From contig NZ_KZ477991.1 of assembly GCF_002837185.1 (NCBI RefSeq), forward strand, positions 62,001-126,000: DNA of 64,000 nucleotides, written 5' to 3'. Positions within the stretch are counted from its first letter, which is position 1, and the number at the start of each line of letters is the position of its first letter. Origin of the DNA: Pseudomonas fluorescens (GTDB lineage Bacteria > Pseudomonadota > Gammaproteobacteria > Pseudomonadales > Pseudomonadaceae). This document shows positions 33,401 through 41,531 of the stretch, piece after piece. The notes under the pieces were generated by a model that was not told the DNA's origin, did not search any database, and worked only from the letters and a program-made list of their open reading frames with translations. Made by a program: the position numbers and the translations under genes.

Positions 33401-33446
33401 CGAGCAGGTGCTCAAAAAGAACTTGGACAATCAGGCCAGCGCATAA
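30405..33446 (+). CDS. hsdR: Type I restriction endonuclease subunit R
   Basis: HsdR is the translocating motor and nuclease of the type I system. The 1013-residue product has the PD-(D/E)xK nuclease domain first (Asp154, then VTVELK with Glu168 and Lys170). The superfamily 2 helicase motor follows: Walker A AGSGKS (317-322), DEAH (430-433) and TAT (483-485). A C-terminal helical domain mediates complex assembly. It starts 10 bases after hsdS with AAGGGAT upstream, completing an hsdMSR operon with no interruption. All active-site motifs are intact. Confidence 0.95.
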   Translation: MVSNTREVALEQAIQKYLTGWTTEELAGKPVPVGGGPYSIGLPGDFNAQYALDTAMFWQFLESTQGKELAKLQSRNPSDWQAKILERFDRMIKRHGLLHLLKKGLSVDDAFFSLMYPAPLASSAPRIHENFAANIWSITRQVRYSQSNPLEEIDMVLFLNGIPLVTVELKNAWTGQTARFHGQKQYHEKRDATQPLLQFGRALVHMAVDTDEVFMTTKLTGASTFFLPFNKGHNNGEGNPPNPSGHKTAYLWEEVFLPASLAGIIQHFVLLEGKATDPLAKKSLIFPRYQQLDVVRRLLDHASTNGVGHSYLIQHSAGSGKSNSITWAAYQLIDAYPNSVGLPGAKGLDQPLFDSVIVVTDRRLLDKQLRDNIKDFSEVKNIVAPALRSADLKSALENGKKIIITTIQKFPFIIDGIADLSEKRFAVIIDEAHSGQSGQAHDTMNRAMGAGDTDLDEDDPQDRILAAMQSRKMRGNASYLAFTATPKATTLEKFGEQQSDRSFKPFHLYSMKQAIEEGFILNVLANYTTYKSYYEIQKSVEGNPLFDTQKAQKKLRAYVERSQHTINTKAEIMLDHFIPQVVNAKKLRGKAKGMIITQNIESAIRYYKAVNKLLDAQGTPFKALIAFSGEKTVDGLKHTEAEMNGFPESETREKFDTDDYRLLIVANKYLTGFDQPKLAAMYVDKKLQFVLAVQALSRLNRSAPKLGKRTEDLFILDFFNSVDDIKTAFDPFYTVTTLSEATDVNVLHELKDALDQVGVYEWQEVEDFVTRYFAGEDAQALSPIIDVAANRFNTELELLDPEKIDFKIKAKQFVKIYGQMASIIPFEVLVWEKLFWLLKFLIPKLMIEDPNQDMLDELLEAVDLSSYGLERTKLNQEIGLDDSDTELTPQNPNPRGNRDGDPETDPLDEIIRSFNERWFHGWSATPEEQRVKFVNIVNSIRAHPDYTAKYEDNADPYNRGLALEKMLQDVMLKRRKDELELYKLFASDPAFKAAWSQNIEQVLKKNLDNQASA

Positions 33447-33461
33447 AGCGAAAAAACTGGG

Positions 33462-33659
33462 GGAGTCTACCGGCTGCACAAGCACGCAGACGGCGACTAT
33501 AGCCTCGACCCAGCCACCGCTGTAGTCAGAGGTAAGACCCATGATTCGGAGAAGACGCGGGTGTCGGAGATCATCAAGGCGCTGAGAGACAGCTTCGTTG
33601 CTGAGGTAAGGGGTTCTTTACCGACATCGCTAATCACATCAGCCGGCAAAAGGATTTGA
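33462..33659 (+). pseudogene. Gene remnant after hsdR
   Basis: An open frame of 66 codons without a start codon reads GVYRLHKHADGDYSLDPATA, then VVRGKTHDSEKTRVSEIIKA and LRDSF. Composition is protein-like and it ends in a stop close to the island's right arm repeats. It is probably the 3' end of a gene truncated when the element was rearranged. Function unknown. Confidence 0.4.
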
Positions 33660-33722
33660 TGGCTCATGGTCACGAAGCGTGCTGGTCAGATCGAATGCAA
33701 ACGTGTGGGCAAGTGGAGTGCA

Positions 33723-33760
33723 GTATTCCAATTAGTATTCCAATTAAAAATTTGGAACTA
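33723..33760. repeat. Integrase arm-type repeats, right end
   Basis: GTATTCCA at 33723-33730 and 33735-33742 (12 bases apart, as at the left end) is followed by an inverted partial copy TTTGGAAC. It lies about 50 bases before attR. Confidence 0.6.
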
Positions 33761-33789
33761 TATTGATCTTATAAATCAATATTTTACGC

Positions 33790-33820
33790 GACGGATTCAA
33801 ATTACCCCGGCCGACCAATT
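33790..33820 (+). other. Right attachment site (attR), decayed
   Basis: GACGG, TTCAAAT, CCCCGGC and ACCAA of the ssrA 3' end recur in order with small deletions and substitutions. This is the displaced original ssrA end. It is too degenerate to encode a working T-arm. Confidence 0.6.
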
Positions 33821-33830
33821 CGAAGCATCA

Positions 33831-33857
33831 ACAAAACCCGCCTAGTGCGAGTTTTGT
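33831..33857 (+). terminator. Hairpin right of the island, probable original ssrA terminator
   Basis: ACAAAAC pairs with GTTTTGT, extended after one mismatch by CGC/GCG around a 5-base loop. It begins about 10 bases after attR, matching the spacing expected between an uninterrupted ssrA and its terminator. Confidence 0.55.
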
Positions 33858-34199
33858 CGTTTCTAGGGTTCAAAAAACCCAGCAGGCGAGCCCTCAGAAT
33901 TTTCCTTCAACATATCGCGCCTTCGATGAACTGGCACAACCCCCTCCACCACGCTAACTTTTCCACGTCGCTGCTCATCAGCGATCGGCTTTGACAGGCC
34001 GAAAAGTGTAACCTTTCACACCCCTTGGCAAGACGGCATGCGCTACGCGTTCCGCCTCGTTCATGGTGGCTGTGCGTGGGGCATCTTCGGGTGCGCCGGG
34101 TTCCTACACTTCCGGTCTGTCAACCCGCGTACAGCTGCCACCCAATCCTGTTTGACAGCAGGGGGGCGGCAGCTCCTTAGACAGTGTGGGAGCTTCATC
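33858..34199. other. Intergenic region after the island
   Basis: These 342 bases hold no convincing gene. The DUF6124 reading frame is open from 34038 but has no homology-like content before the ATG at 34200. GGGAG just upstream of that ATG is its ribosome-binding site. Confidence 0.5.
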
Positions 34200-34460
34200 A
34201 TGAAAAAGATCACCCCCAATCCCCCAACAACCCTGTTCACCCTCGCCCCCGGCATCCCCGTCGAAACCCTGCTGGTCCAAGCCAGTGAAACCCTCGCCTC
34301 GCTGAACGTCATGACCACCGACCTGGCCTTTGAACTGGAGGGCTCACACCGCCACAAGCTGCTGGCGGCTCAGCAACTGGTTGTGCTGGGTGAGTTGTTG
34401 CTGGAGCGGATGCTGGAAACTCAGGTATTCACTAAGCAGACACCTGGCGAGAATCCATAG
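34200..34460 (+). CDS. DUF3077/DUF6124 family small protein
   Basis: An 86-residue protein beginning MKKITPNPPTTLFTLAPGIP with GGGAG 7 bases upstream. LFTLAPGIPVETLLVQASET is the conserved core of a small helical family very common in fluorescent pseudomonads and of unknown function. A paralogue is at 48522-48812 in this window (LFRVNSGMPIDEALEHASTL). Both have a Pro-rich start and a long helical tail. It lies alone between the island and moaA. Confidence 0.8.
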   Translation: MKKITPNPPTTLFTLAPGIPVETLLVQASETLASLNVMTTDLAFELEGSHRHKLLAAQQLVVLGELLLERMLETQVFTKQTPGENP

Positions 34461-34486
34461 AAACCGACAGCACGATCACTCCGTAC

Positions 34487-34516
34487 CTGCGGCGAGCGAG
34501 GCGCCCTCGCCACAGG
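34487..34516. repeat. Degenerate REP-type palindrome
   Basis: CTGCGGCGAGCGAGG and CCCTCGCCACAGG are a worn version of the CTGTGGCGAGC palindrome seen intact at 48486-48509. Confidence 0.5.
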
Positions 34517-34724
34517 ACGGAATCGAACCCTGACTGACCAAGCCCTTCATCACCCAATACCGCGCCCCCCCCTAAAAACTATCAGCCACAACCCATAGAC
34601 CCCGTCGATCACCCAGTTGCTAATACTGATTAGACGTACGCTCAAAACAACTCTAGCCTCGCGTAGATATCGCGCCCATTAAAGCGCCAGGGTTATGCGC
34701 CCGACGCCGCCGCCGAGGTTTCTC

Positions 34725-35723
34725 ATGACCGATCAAATCCTGATGGATAGCTTTTCGCGCCGGGTCGACTACCTCAGGATGTCCGTCACCGACCGTTGCG
34801 ATTTCCGTTGTGTGTATTGCATGGCCGAGGACATGGAGTTCCTGCCGCGCCAGCAGATTCTGTCGCTGGAAGAGCTGTATCAACTGGCACACAGTTTCGT
34901 CGCGCTGGGCACGCGCAAGATCCGTCTGACCGGCGGCGAGCCCTTGGTTCGTCAGGGCGTGGTGGAGCTGTGCCGACGCATCGCCGCGCTTCCCGGTCTG
35001 CGCGAGTTGTGCATGACCACCAATGGCTCGCAACTGGGCAAGCTCGCCGCGCCGTTGTTCGATGCGGGGCTCAAGCGCTTGAATATCAGCCTCGACAGCC
35101 TGGACCCCACGCGCTTTCGTGAGCTGACGCGCACGGGTGATTTGGCGAAGGTGATCGCCGGTATCGATGCCGCGAATGCCGCAGGCTTTGAGCACACCAA
35201 GCTCAATTGCGTGGTGATGAAGGGTCGCAATGACCATGAGATCAACGACCTGGTGGCCTTCGCCATCGACCGTGGTCTGGATATATCCTTTATCGAAGAA
35301 ATGCCACTGGGCGTGATCAGCGAGCACAGCCGTGCCGAGGCGTTTTATTCCAGTGCGCAGGTGCGCGAGCGTATCGCCGAACGTTACACGCTGATCGACT
35401 CTGCGGAGTCGACCCAGGGGCCTTCGCGTTACTGGCGTGTGGCTGAGGCGCCGCATATTCGCCTGGGCTTTATTTCGCCCCACAGTCACAACTTCTGCGG
35501 CACCTGCAACCGTGTGCGCCTGACCGTTGAAGGTCGGTTGCTGCTGTGCCTGGGCAATGAGCATTCGGTCGACCTCAAGGCGGTGTTGCGGCGCTATCCG
35601 GGCGAGCCGAAACGCCTGGAGAGTGCGATTGTGGAGTCGATGAAACTCAAGCCGTATCGGCACAACTTCTCCCTTGACGATGAGGTGCAGGTGGTGCGCT
35701 TCATGAACATGACGGGCGGCTGA
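34725..35723 (+). CDS. moaA: GTP 3',8-cyclase MoaA
   Basis: MoaA is the radical-SAM enzyme that, with MoaC, converts GTP to cyclic pyranopterin for molybdenum cofactor synthesis. From the ATG at 34725 (GAGG upstream) it has 332 residues. The radical-SAM cluster motif is [12 protein letters not shown] (CxxxCxxC) near residue 25. [11 protein letters not shown] is the GGEP motif, and [12 protein letters not shown] with a later Cys binds the second 4Fe-4S cluster. The C-terminus ends MTGG, the double-glycine tail conserved in MoaA. No other moa genes are in the window. Confidence 0.96.
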   Translation: MTDQILMDSFSRRVDYLRMSVTDRCDFRCVYCMAEDMEFLPRQQILSLEELYQLAHSFVALGTRKIRLTGGEPLVRQGVVELCRRIAALPGLRELCMTTNGSQLGKLAAPLFDAGLKRLNISLDSLDPTRFRELTRTGDLAKVIAGIDAANAAGFEHTKLNCVVMKGRNDHEINDLVAFAIDRGLDISFIEEMPLGVISEHSRAEAFYSSAQVRERIAERYTLIDSAESTQGPSRYWRVAEAPHIRLGFISPHSHNFCGTCNRVRLTVEGRLLLCLGNEHSVDLKAVLRRYPGEPKRLESAIVESMKLKPYRHNFSLDDEVQVVRFMNMTGG

Positions 35724-35945
35724 TCGACCCGGTTTCAACCCCATGCCATCCTGCGCACGGCAGGGCTGCTGCCCGTCCTTCAAGCCATCGCTGTGTACTG
35801 AACTGAAAAATGCCTGTCTAATCGTCAAGGCTGATCGGGCTATCCAGCAATGTCTGGCGGCCGGTTATCGAGTGCGTTGTCCAGTTCTTCGGAACAGGTG
35901 ATTCCACTCTGACAGACCTTTCACTTCTTCCCTGGCAGGCACCTG

Positions 35946-36854
35946 ATGGACATAAAGCAACTCAAATTCCTGATTGCGCTGGAGCAGACCCGTCACTTTG
36001 GCCAGGCGGCTGCGCGCTGCCATATCACCCAGCCGACGTTGTCGATGCGCCTGCGCAATCTGGAGGAGGAGTTGGGCCTGGAGCTGGTCACCCGGGGCCA
36101 GCGTTTCGAAGGCTTTACCGAGGCCGGTGAGCGTGTGCTGGCGTGGGCCAGGACCTTGCTCGCCGCCCATGACGGGTTGTTCGCCGAAGCGGCCGCGTGT
36201 CGCGGCCAGTTGGTGGGTAACTTGCGCCTGGGCCTGGTGCCGCTCAGCGGTTTCAACCCGATCAGCTTCATCCAGAGCCTGTCCCACACCTTTCCCGAGC
36301 TCAAGTTCAGCCTGACGTCGATGAGCTCGGACAACATCATCGAAGCACTGGGCACCAATCAACTGGATCTGGGGGTGTGTTACCTGGACCACGTTAACGC
36401 CAACTACCTGGATTTTTTCGAACTGGGCGAGACCCGCGTCGGCTTGCTGTACGACACCCGTCACTTCCATTTCGAGGGCAGCGAAATGAGCTGGGAAGAC
36501 GCCGCGCAATTGCCCCTGGGGATGATCAGCACGGGCATGCACTATCGAAAGTCCATTGACCTGAGCTTCCGCAGCCGCGGCCTCGCCCCCCAGCCCATGC
36601 TTGAAAGCGACTCAACCTATCAACTGTTCCAGGCGATTCACGAAGGCTTTTGCTGCGCAATCATGCCCCTGGACAGCGGCCTGGAAAGCCCGATCGAAAA
36701 CCTCGCGTTCATCAACCTGCCGGACGCCAGCGTGCTCGCGCCACTGGGCATGGTGATGCGCAAGACCGAACCGCGCTCGGCCATTGCGGAGAAGTGTTTT
36801 GCGCAGGCCAAGAGATTATTTGCTGCCAAGGACGCGGACCAGCGTGTCAGGTAA
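35946..36854 (+). CDS. LysR-family transcriptional regulator
   Basis: A 302-residue LysR-type regulator. The N-terminal helix-turn-helix (MDIKQLKFLIALEQTRHFGQ, ITQPTLSMRLRNLEEELG) is canonical. The C-terminal substrate-binding fold starts around LVGNLRLGLVPLSGF. It stands alone between moaA and a plus-strand glycosyltransferase gene, so its targets cannot be read from context. The start with CAGGCACCTG upstream is the first ATG in a good HTH alignment. No effector can be assigned. Confidence 0.9.
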   Translation: MDIKQLKFLIALEQTRHFGQAAARCHITQPTLSMRLRNLEEELGLELVTRGQRFEGFTEAGERVLAWARTLLAAHDGLFAEAAACRGQLVGNLRLGLVPLSGFNPISFIQSLSHTFPELKFSLTSMSSDNIIEALGTNQLDLGVCYLDHVNANYLDFFELGETRVGLLYDTRHFHFEGSEMSWEDAAQLPLGMISTGMHYRKSIDLSFRSRGLAPQPMLESDSTYQLFQAIHEGFCCAIMPLDSGLESPIENLAFINLPDASVLAPLGMVMRKTEPRSAIAEKCFAQAKRLFAAKDADQRVR

Positions 36855-36977
36855 ATTAAGCCTCGCTGCGAGCAGAAAAACCCCACACTCGTTCACGAAC
36901 CGTTAAGAAACCCCTCCCTATACTAGCCGGCAGCCATGCCCGCTCCCCCGAGCGGTCCCCTGCCCGGTAGCCACTCG

Positions 36978-38417
36978 ATGACGCGTCCCGTTCCCCTGCT
37001 GCTCCTGCTCGTTGGTCTGCTGTTTTTCTTCGCCCTTGGCAACCATGAACTGCAAGGTTCCACCGAGGCCCGCGTCTCCGGGATTGCCATGGCCATGCAC
37101 CTGGACAATGACTGGGTGGTGCCGCGTCTGTTTCGTGAGCCTTTTCTGGAGAAACCGCCATTGAGCCTTTGGCTGGACGCCGGGGCGATTCGCCTGTTTG
37201 GCGCGAGCACCGGGGCCGTGCGCTTGGCGTCGGCCTTTGCCGGGTTGTTCAGCGTGATGTTGCTCTTCGGGATGTTGCGCCGGTTCGGACGGCCCACAAC
37301 GCTGGCGTTCAGCGCTGCGCTGATCCTGGCGACCATGGCCAGCTATTGGGGCAATGTGCGAGGAGTGGGTGAGGATTCACTGCTCAGCCTGGGCGTGACC
37401 GCAGCGTTGCTGGGGTTCTATCAGGCAGTGCGCCCCGAGGCCGAGCGCCAGGGTTCCACCGCCTGGGCGTGGGCATTGTTTACGGCGGGGATGGTCATCG
37501 CCACGTTGAGCAAAGGTGTGCTGGGCCTGGCGATGCCGGGGATTGTGATGTTTGTCTACCTGGCCTGCATCAGCCTGATGGATAAGCGCCTGCGTATCGG
37601 CGACTGGCTCAAGCCGGCGCTGTTCACGCTGCTGGCGCTGATACCGCTGCTGATCTGGCTGGGGTTTCTGTTTCAGCGCGGCGGCCTGCAGGCGGTCGGC
37701 GAAGTGCTGTGGACCAACAGTGTCGGGCGCTTCAGCGGCTCGTTTGTGGAAGCCGGGCATTACGAGCCGTTCTATTACTACCTGGTCAAACTGCCTGAGG
37801 CCTTCCTGCCATGGAACATCCTGGTGTACCTGGGCCTGTGGCACTTTCGCAAGAGCCTGGTGCGCAACCGCTACCGTCTGTTTTTCAGCGTGTGGCTGGT
37901 GGCGCAATTTACCCTGCTGACCCTGGCCTCGAGCAAACGCACCGTCTACTTGATGGCATTGACTCCGGCCGCCGCTGTACTAGCGGCGGAATATGCGCGG
38001 GTGCTGCTGGAGTGGGTCAAACAACACAAACCGGCACTCTACCGCTACCACCGACAGATCATCGGCGGTGTATTCACCCTGGCCATCGCCTGCTACCTCA
38101 GCGCCGCCTTCTGGTTCGCACCCAAAGCCGATGTGCGCCAGTCATTCGTGCCCGTGATCAGTCAGGTCCAGACACTGCAGGACGAAGGTAAAGAGGTGGC
38201 GCTGTTCCAACCCAATGAACGGATCGCCGGCGCCAGTGTGTTCTATCTGCGTGCGTATCTGCCGATTCTGCAGACAGAGCCCCAATTGCACGCCTTTCTC
38301 AGCGCCAAACCCGGCAACGTTGCGCTGCTGGATCATACCGATCGGCTCAATCAGGCAGTCACCGTGGTCAAGCACATGACGATCAACCGCCAGCCCTACT
38401 ATTTCGTCGAGCAGTAA
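36978..38417 (+). CDS. ArnT-like GT39 family glycosyltransferase
   Basis: A polytopic inner-membrane protein (479 residues from the ATG at 36978; an upstream in-frame ATG at 36936 would add 14). It belongs to the PMT/ArnT family, which moves sugars from undecaprenyl-phosphate carriers onto lipids or proteins. The periplasmic catalytic loop GSTEARVSGIAMAMHLDNDW followed by VVPRLFREPFLEKPPLSLWL matches the ArnT N-terminal signature. About 11-12 hydrophobic segments follow, and a short C-terminal periplasmic domain (FNGL-free, ending MTINRQPYYFVEQ). No arn operon is nearby, so lipid A aminoarabinose transfer is not shown; the acceptor is unknown. Confidence 0.85.
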   Translation: MTRPVPLLLLLVGLLFFFALGNHELQGSTEARVSGIAMAMHLDNDWVVPRLFREPFLEKPPLSLWLDAGAIRLFGASTGAVRLASAFAGLFSVMLLFGMLRRFGRPTTLAFSAALILATMASYWGNVRGVGEDSLLSLGVTAALLGFYQAVRPEAERQGSTAWAWALFTAGMVIATLSKGVLGLAMPGIVMFVYLACISLMDKRLRIGDWLKPALFTLLALIPLLIWLGFLFQRGGLQAVGEVLWTNSVGRFSGSFVEAGHYEPFYYYLVKLPEAFLPWNILVYLGLWHFRKSLVRNRYRLFFSVWLVAQFTLLTLASSKRTVYLMALTPAAAVLAAEYARVLLEWVKQHKPALYRYHRQIIGGVFTLAIACYLSAAFWFAPKADVRQSFVPVISQVQTLQDEGKEVALFQPNERIAGASVFYLRAYLPILQTEPQLHAFLSAKPGNVALLDHTDRLNQAVTVVKHMTINRQPYYFVEQ

Positions 38418-38432
38418 GGCCGGCGCGCGTCA

Positions 38433-38921
38433 TCAGTGTTTGGTCAGCTTGTCCAGGTAACCCATGGCAAACGCCGAGACCACGAAGGTCATGTGGATGA
38501 TCACGTACCACATCAGGTGTTGCGGATCGACGTTCTTGGCGTCCATGAAGATGCGCAGCAGGTGGATGGAGGAAATCGCCACGATGGAGGCCGCCACTTT
38601 CATCTTCAGTGACGAAGAGTCCATGGTGCCCAGCCAGTTGAGCTTTTCCTTGTTCTCATCGATATCCAGCTGCGAGACGAAGTTCTCGTAGCCGGAAATC
38701 ATCACCATCACCAGCAAGCCACCGACCAGGGCCATGTCGATCAGCGACAGCAGCAGCAGGATCACCTCCGACTCCAGCAAGCTGAAAATATTGGGAATCA
38801 CATGAATGATTTCCTGGAAAAACTTGATCGCCAGGATCAGCAACCCCAGGGATAAACCCAGATAGATCGGCGCCAGCAGCCAGCGCGCGGCATACATCGT
38901 GTTTTCGATAAAGCGTTCCAT
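38433..38921 (-). CDS. UPF0114 (YqhA/TIGR00645) membrane protein
   Basis: A 162-residue inner-membrane protein with about four hydrophobic helices ([76 protein letters not shown]). It belongs to the UPF0114 family of unknown function. The start [20 protein letters not shown] is the family N-terminus. It converges with the glycosyltransferase gene, with 15 bases between stops. Confidence 0.9.
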   Translation of the reverse strand: MERFIENTMYAARWLLAPIYLGLSLGLLILAIKFFQEIIHVIPNIFSLLESEVILLLLSLIDMALVGGLLVMVMISGYENFVSQLDIDENKEKLNWLGTMDSSSLKMKVAASIVAISSIHLLRIFMDAKNVDPQHLMWYVIIHMTFVVSAFAMGYLDKLTKH

Positions 38922-39086
38922 TGAATCTCACACAGCTTGGCTAAAAATGGTGCCGAGTATACCAGTGGCTACCCGGCGCCTGTCACCGCGAGAAAACTGA
39001 GCCAAGTGGCATCTGTAAGAGGATTTTTCTGCTAGTGTCGAGACCATTCACTCGGCTCGATGATGTCGGACAGGAAAACTCAGATA

Positions 39087-40907
39087 ATGGATGTGCGATT
39101 CCCTTTGGCCAGTCTAGGCCTGTGCGCGGCGTTGCTGATGGCCAGCGGCTGCTCCCCCAAAGAAGAGCAGAAGCAGGCCACCCTCGAAGAGAAAACCACC
39201 CAGTTCGAACAGTCCCTGGACAGCATCCAGGACCCCAAGCTGCGCGACGTCATCGCCGACCTTGGTGGTTCGCTGCTGTTGCTGGAACGTGCGCGCATCA
39301 AGCTCGACACCAAGCCCGTCGAAGCCGAATACGGCGAAGACAGCCTGGCCCTGCTCAAGCATTACCCGAGTCCCCAGGCCTTGGTGGACACCTATATCAA
39401 CGGCCTGTTCGTCCTGCGCCGGGCCTCTCATTCCGACTACCTGACGGATTTGCAGCCTGTCTTCCCGTTCACGTTCAACGCTCCCGAGCAATTCCCCTTC
39501 CCCCATGGCCTGGAGTGGGAGTCGGTGACCTTGAGCAACAACAAAGTCATTCCCTTCCAGCCGGAGTGGTCGGAAACCGACCCCGGCATCCAGCTCAGCC
39601 CCAGCAGCTCCAACCTGACCAACCCCGACGACCTGACGGTGACCTACCCGTTCATCGAGGGCATCGAGACGGAAAACAAGAGCCAGCCGCAGCCTGTCAG
39701 CCTTAAAGGCACGATTGAAGTCGCCGCGCCGGGCAGGGTGCTGACCTTTGACCTGGCAAAAAACGACGTCGGTCATTCACGCACCGAGGGCAATATCAGC
39801 CTCAAGCTGTTGTCGCTGGAGAAGAATTACGCCGAAATCGAACTGACCAACAGCCAGCCGCTGGCCACCGAGCTGGGCGACGACTCGCCCAACCCGCTGC
39901 TGGTACAGGCCCGGGACGGCACCGGGCAATTTCTCACCCGCTCAGGCTCAATCAACGAAAGCGCTGCGCAAGTGGCGTTCTACGAGAAACAGCTGGCGCA
40001 GCTGCAACAGCAGAAGGCCTGGTCCGAAGCGTTGGATAAACAGCTCACCGACGCGCAAAAAACCTTCGAACACACACAGAACAGCCATTACGCCAAGGTG
40101 TATTTCAACGGTTTGATCGATACCCTGCAGGTGAATGTCCTGGACTTTTCCAAGGCCACCGTAACCCGCAGGGCGCTGGACCTGCCGGTAATGCGCTTCG
40201 ATAAAAACAGCCTGCAACAGAGCGTGCAACCCTTGCCGATGCCGGTCACGGTGTATGACGACGCTGCCGCCAGCTGGCTCAAAGACGCGTCAATGACTGA
40301 AGATCAGCTGAAAAACAGCGTGACCATCAGCCAATCGACCGAAGACGCCAGTGCGGCGAAAATCGTGTTCGACCACCCTTTCACCTTCAACGACGATCTG
40401 GTCGGCGCCGAGCGCAATAACAGCGCCGCGCCGATCACCTTTTTCACCGCAGACGATAAGGGCGAGCGCGGCGACCCCATCGAGTTGCCGACCGAGGCCT
40501 ACGAGCTGAACGCGGCCAGCGGCACGCTGACCTATGACCTCAACCTGTTCCCGGAGACCCCGGCGTTTGTGGTCGGTTCGGTCCCGCTGTTTCTTGCCAC
40601 CATCGAGAAGGCCGCGATTGACGTCAACCAATTGCCCAAGGGCCTTTCGCTCAAGGACAACGCGCTGATCGTCGACCAGCAAGCGTTCCCCGCCGACAGC
40701 TGGCGCTTCTACGCCAGGGATGCGAGCGGCAACTACCTCAAGGAAATTCTCGGCGTGAGCCACCGCGCCGAGGAATACGGTACGGCGTTGTTTGATGTGC
40801 ATTATTTTTATGGCCAGCCGACCACCCTGGAAAGCTACCAGCGCACTGACCTCAACACCGTGCAATATGGCTTTGAGGTGAAACTGGACAAACCGGAAAG
40901 CAAATAG
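39087..40907 (+). CDS. Large lipoprotein of unknown function
   Basis: A 606-residue product from the ATG at 39087 (MDVRFPLASLGLCAALLMAS then GC), with a lipoprotein signal and lipidated Cys near residue 23. Upstream in-frame ATGs at 39060 and 39063 would lengthen the cytoplasmic end. The mature protein starts with a charged coiled-coil-like stretch (EEQKQATLEEKTTQFEQSLD), then mostly beta-rich sequence with several repeats of IxFDHPFTF or LTFDLAKND type. I do not recognise a domain. Probably anchored to the outer or inner membrane on the periplasmic side. Confidence 0.8.
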   Translation: MDVRFPLASLGLCAALLMASGCSPKEEQKQATLEEKTTQFEQSLDSIQDPKLRDVIADLGGSLLLLERARIKLDTKPVEAEYGEDSLALLKHYPSPQALVDTYINGLFVLRRASHSDYLTDLQPVFPFTFNAPEQFPFPHGLEWESVTLSNNKVIPFQPEWSETDPGIQLSPSSSNLTNPDDLTVTYPFIEGIETENKSQPQPVSLKGTIEVAAPGRVLTFDLAKNDVGHSRTEGNISLKLLSLEKNYAEIELTNSQPLATELGDDSPNPLLVQARDGTGQFLTRSGSINESAAQVAFYEKQLAQLQQQKAWSEALDKQLTDAQKTFEHTQNSHYAKVYFNGLIDTLQVNVLDFSKATVTRRALDLPVMRFDKNSLQQSVQPLPMPVTVYDDAAASWLKDASMTEDQLKNSVTISQSTEDASAAKIVFDHPFTFNDDLVGAERNNSAAPITFFTADDKGERGDPIELPTEAYELNAASGTLTYDLNLFPETPAFVVGSVPLFLATIEKAAIDVNQLPKGLSLKDNALIVDQQAFPADSWRFYARDASGNYLKEILGVSHRAEEYGTALFDVHYFYGQPTTLESYQRTDLNTVQYGFEVKLDKPESK

Positions 40908-40914
40908 CCCCGAA

Positions 40915-41232
40915 TTACAGGGCCAACCGCTCCTGGCCGCCGTTGAGTTGGCGCAGATGGGCTTGCAGGTGCAGGCACCAGATCTGCGGCTCGTCCAATT
41001 GCTCGTAACCGTGCAGGGTCAGGCTGTCGACTATGGAAGCCAACATGGTTTGCGCCACGAACGGCCCGTGAAACGGGCCTTGAGACTTGACCGTGGAGGG
41101 CTGCTCGCCCGACATGCCTGCGGCAAATAACAACGTCCACAGCCCGTTCTCCCCGGCAAGGGGGCGAATGGAGCATTCGATACGGGTTTCCAGACCCAGG
41201 CACTGGCGGGTAAGGCAAAGGTTGCACGACAT
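40915..41232 (-). CDS. Hypothetical 105-residue protein
   Basis: From the ATG at 41232 (GGGGGT upstream) the product reads MSCNLCLTRQCLGLETRIEC, then SIRPLAGENGLWTLLFAAGM, ending LRQLNGGQERLAL. The frame is open further upstream but lacks homology-like content. A CxxC...C pattern at the N-terminus could bind metal. It converges with the lipoprotein gene. Family not recognised. Confidence 0.6.
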   Translation of the reverse strand: MSCNLCLTRQCLGLETRIECSIRPLAGENGLWTLLFAAGMSGEQPSTVKSQGPFHGPFVAQTMLASIVDSLTLHGYEQLDEPQIWCLHLQAHLRQLNGGQERLAL

Positions 41233-41416
41233 GGCGGCGACCCCCGGTAGTTCGGCGTTCAGCCCCAGCGCAAAGGCGAGGCTGGTTCTATCCTGCGACT
41301 CCTGCGGATATCCCTGATATTGAGAATAGAAGAAAAACGCGACAAACCAAGCTCGTAGGGACCAACGGACATTCTCTCCAGGCACCTGTCAATTTAATGA
41401 CAAAAACAGATCAAAC

Positions 41417-41505
41417 TGTGGGAGGGGGCTTGCTCCCGATGGCGGTGGATCAGTCAAAAATATTGAGACTGACACACTGCCATCGGGGGCAAGCCCCCTC
41501 CCACA
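41417..41505. repeat. REP doublet (inverted pair)
   Basis: TGTGGGAGGGGGCTTGCTCC at the left and its near complement GGGGCAAGCCCCCTCCCACA at the right enclose about 50 bases, each arm itself a small palindrome. An almost identical doublet occurs at 46692-46787. This is the typical paired form of Pseudomonas REPs. Confidence 0.85.
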
Positions 41506-41531
41506 TTTTTGATCTCATCAAGCTTCATGGA

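Larger units (their letters stand above)
20523..33820. mobile_element. Integrative element in ssrA carrying a type I R-M system
   Basis: About 13.3 kb lies between the intact ssrA 3' end and a decayed copy of it. The left edge carries a P4-type tyrosine integrase pointing inward. Paired GTATTCCA repeats lie near both ends. Cargo is a second integrase with a small partner ORF, a frameshifted unknown gene, an IS5-family remnant and hsdM-hsdS-hsdR. To the right of the element a hairpin at 33831-33857 looks like the displaced ssrA terminator. No conjugation or replication genes are present, so this is a genomic island rather than an ICE. The right att copy is imperfect, so it may no longer excise. 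Confidence 0.8.

Noticed and set aside
20523..33820. Integrative conjugative element
   Set aside because: No relaxase, type IV secretion, replication or partition genes are present.
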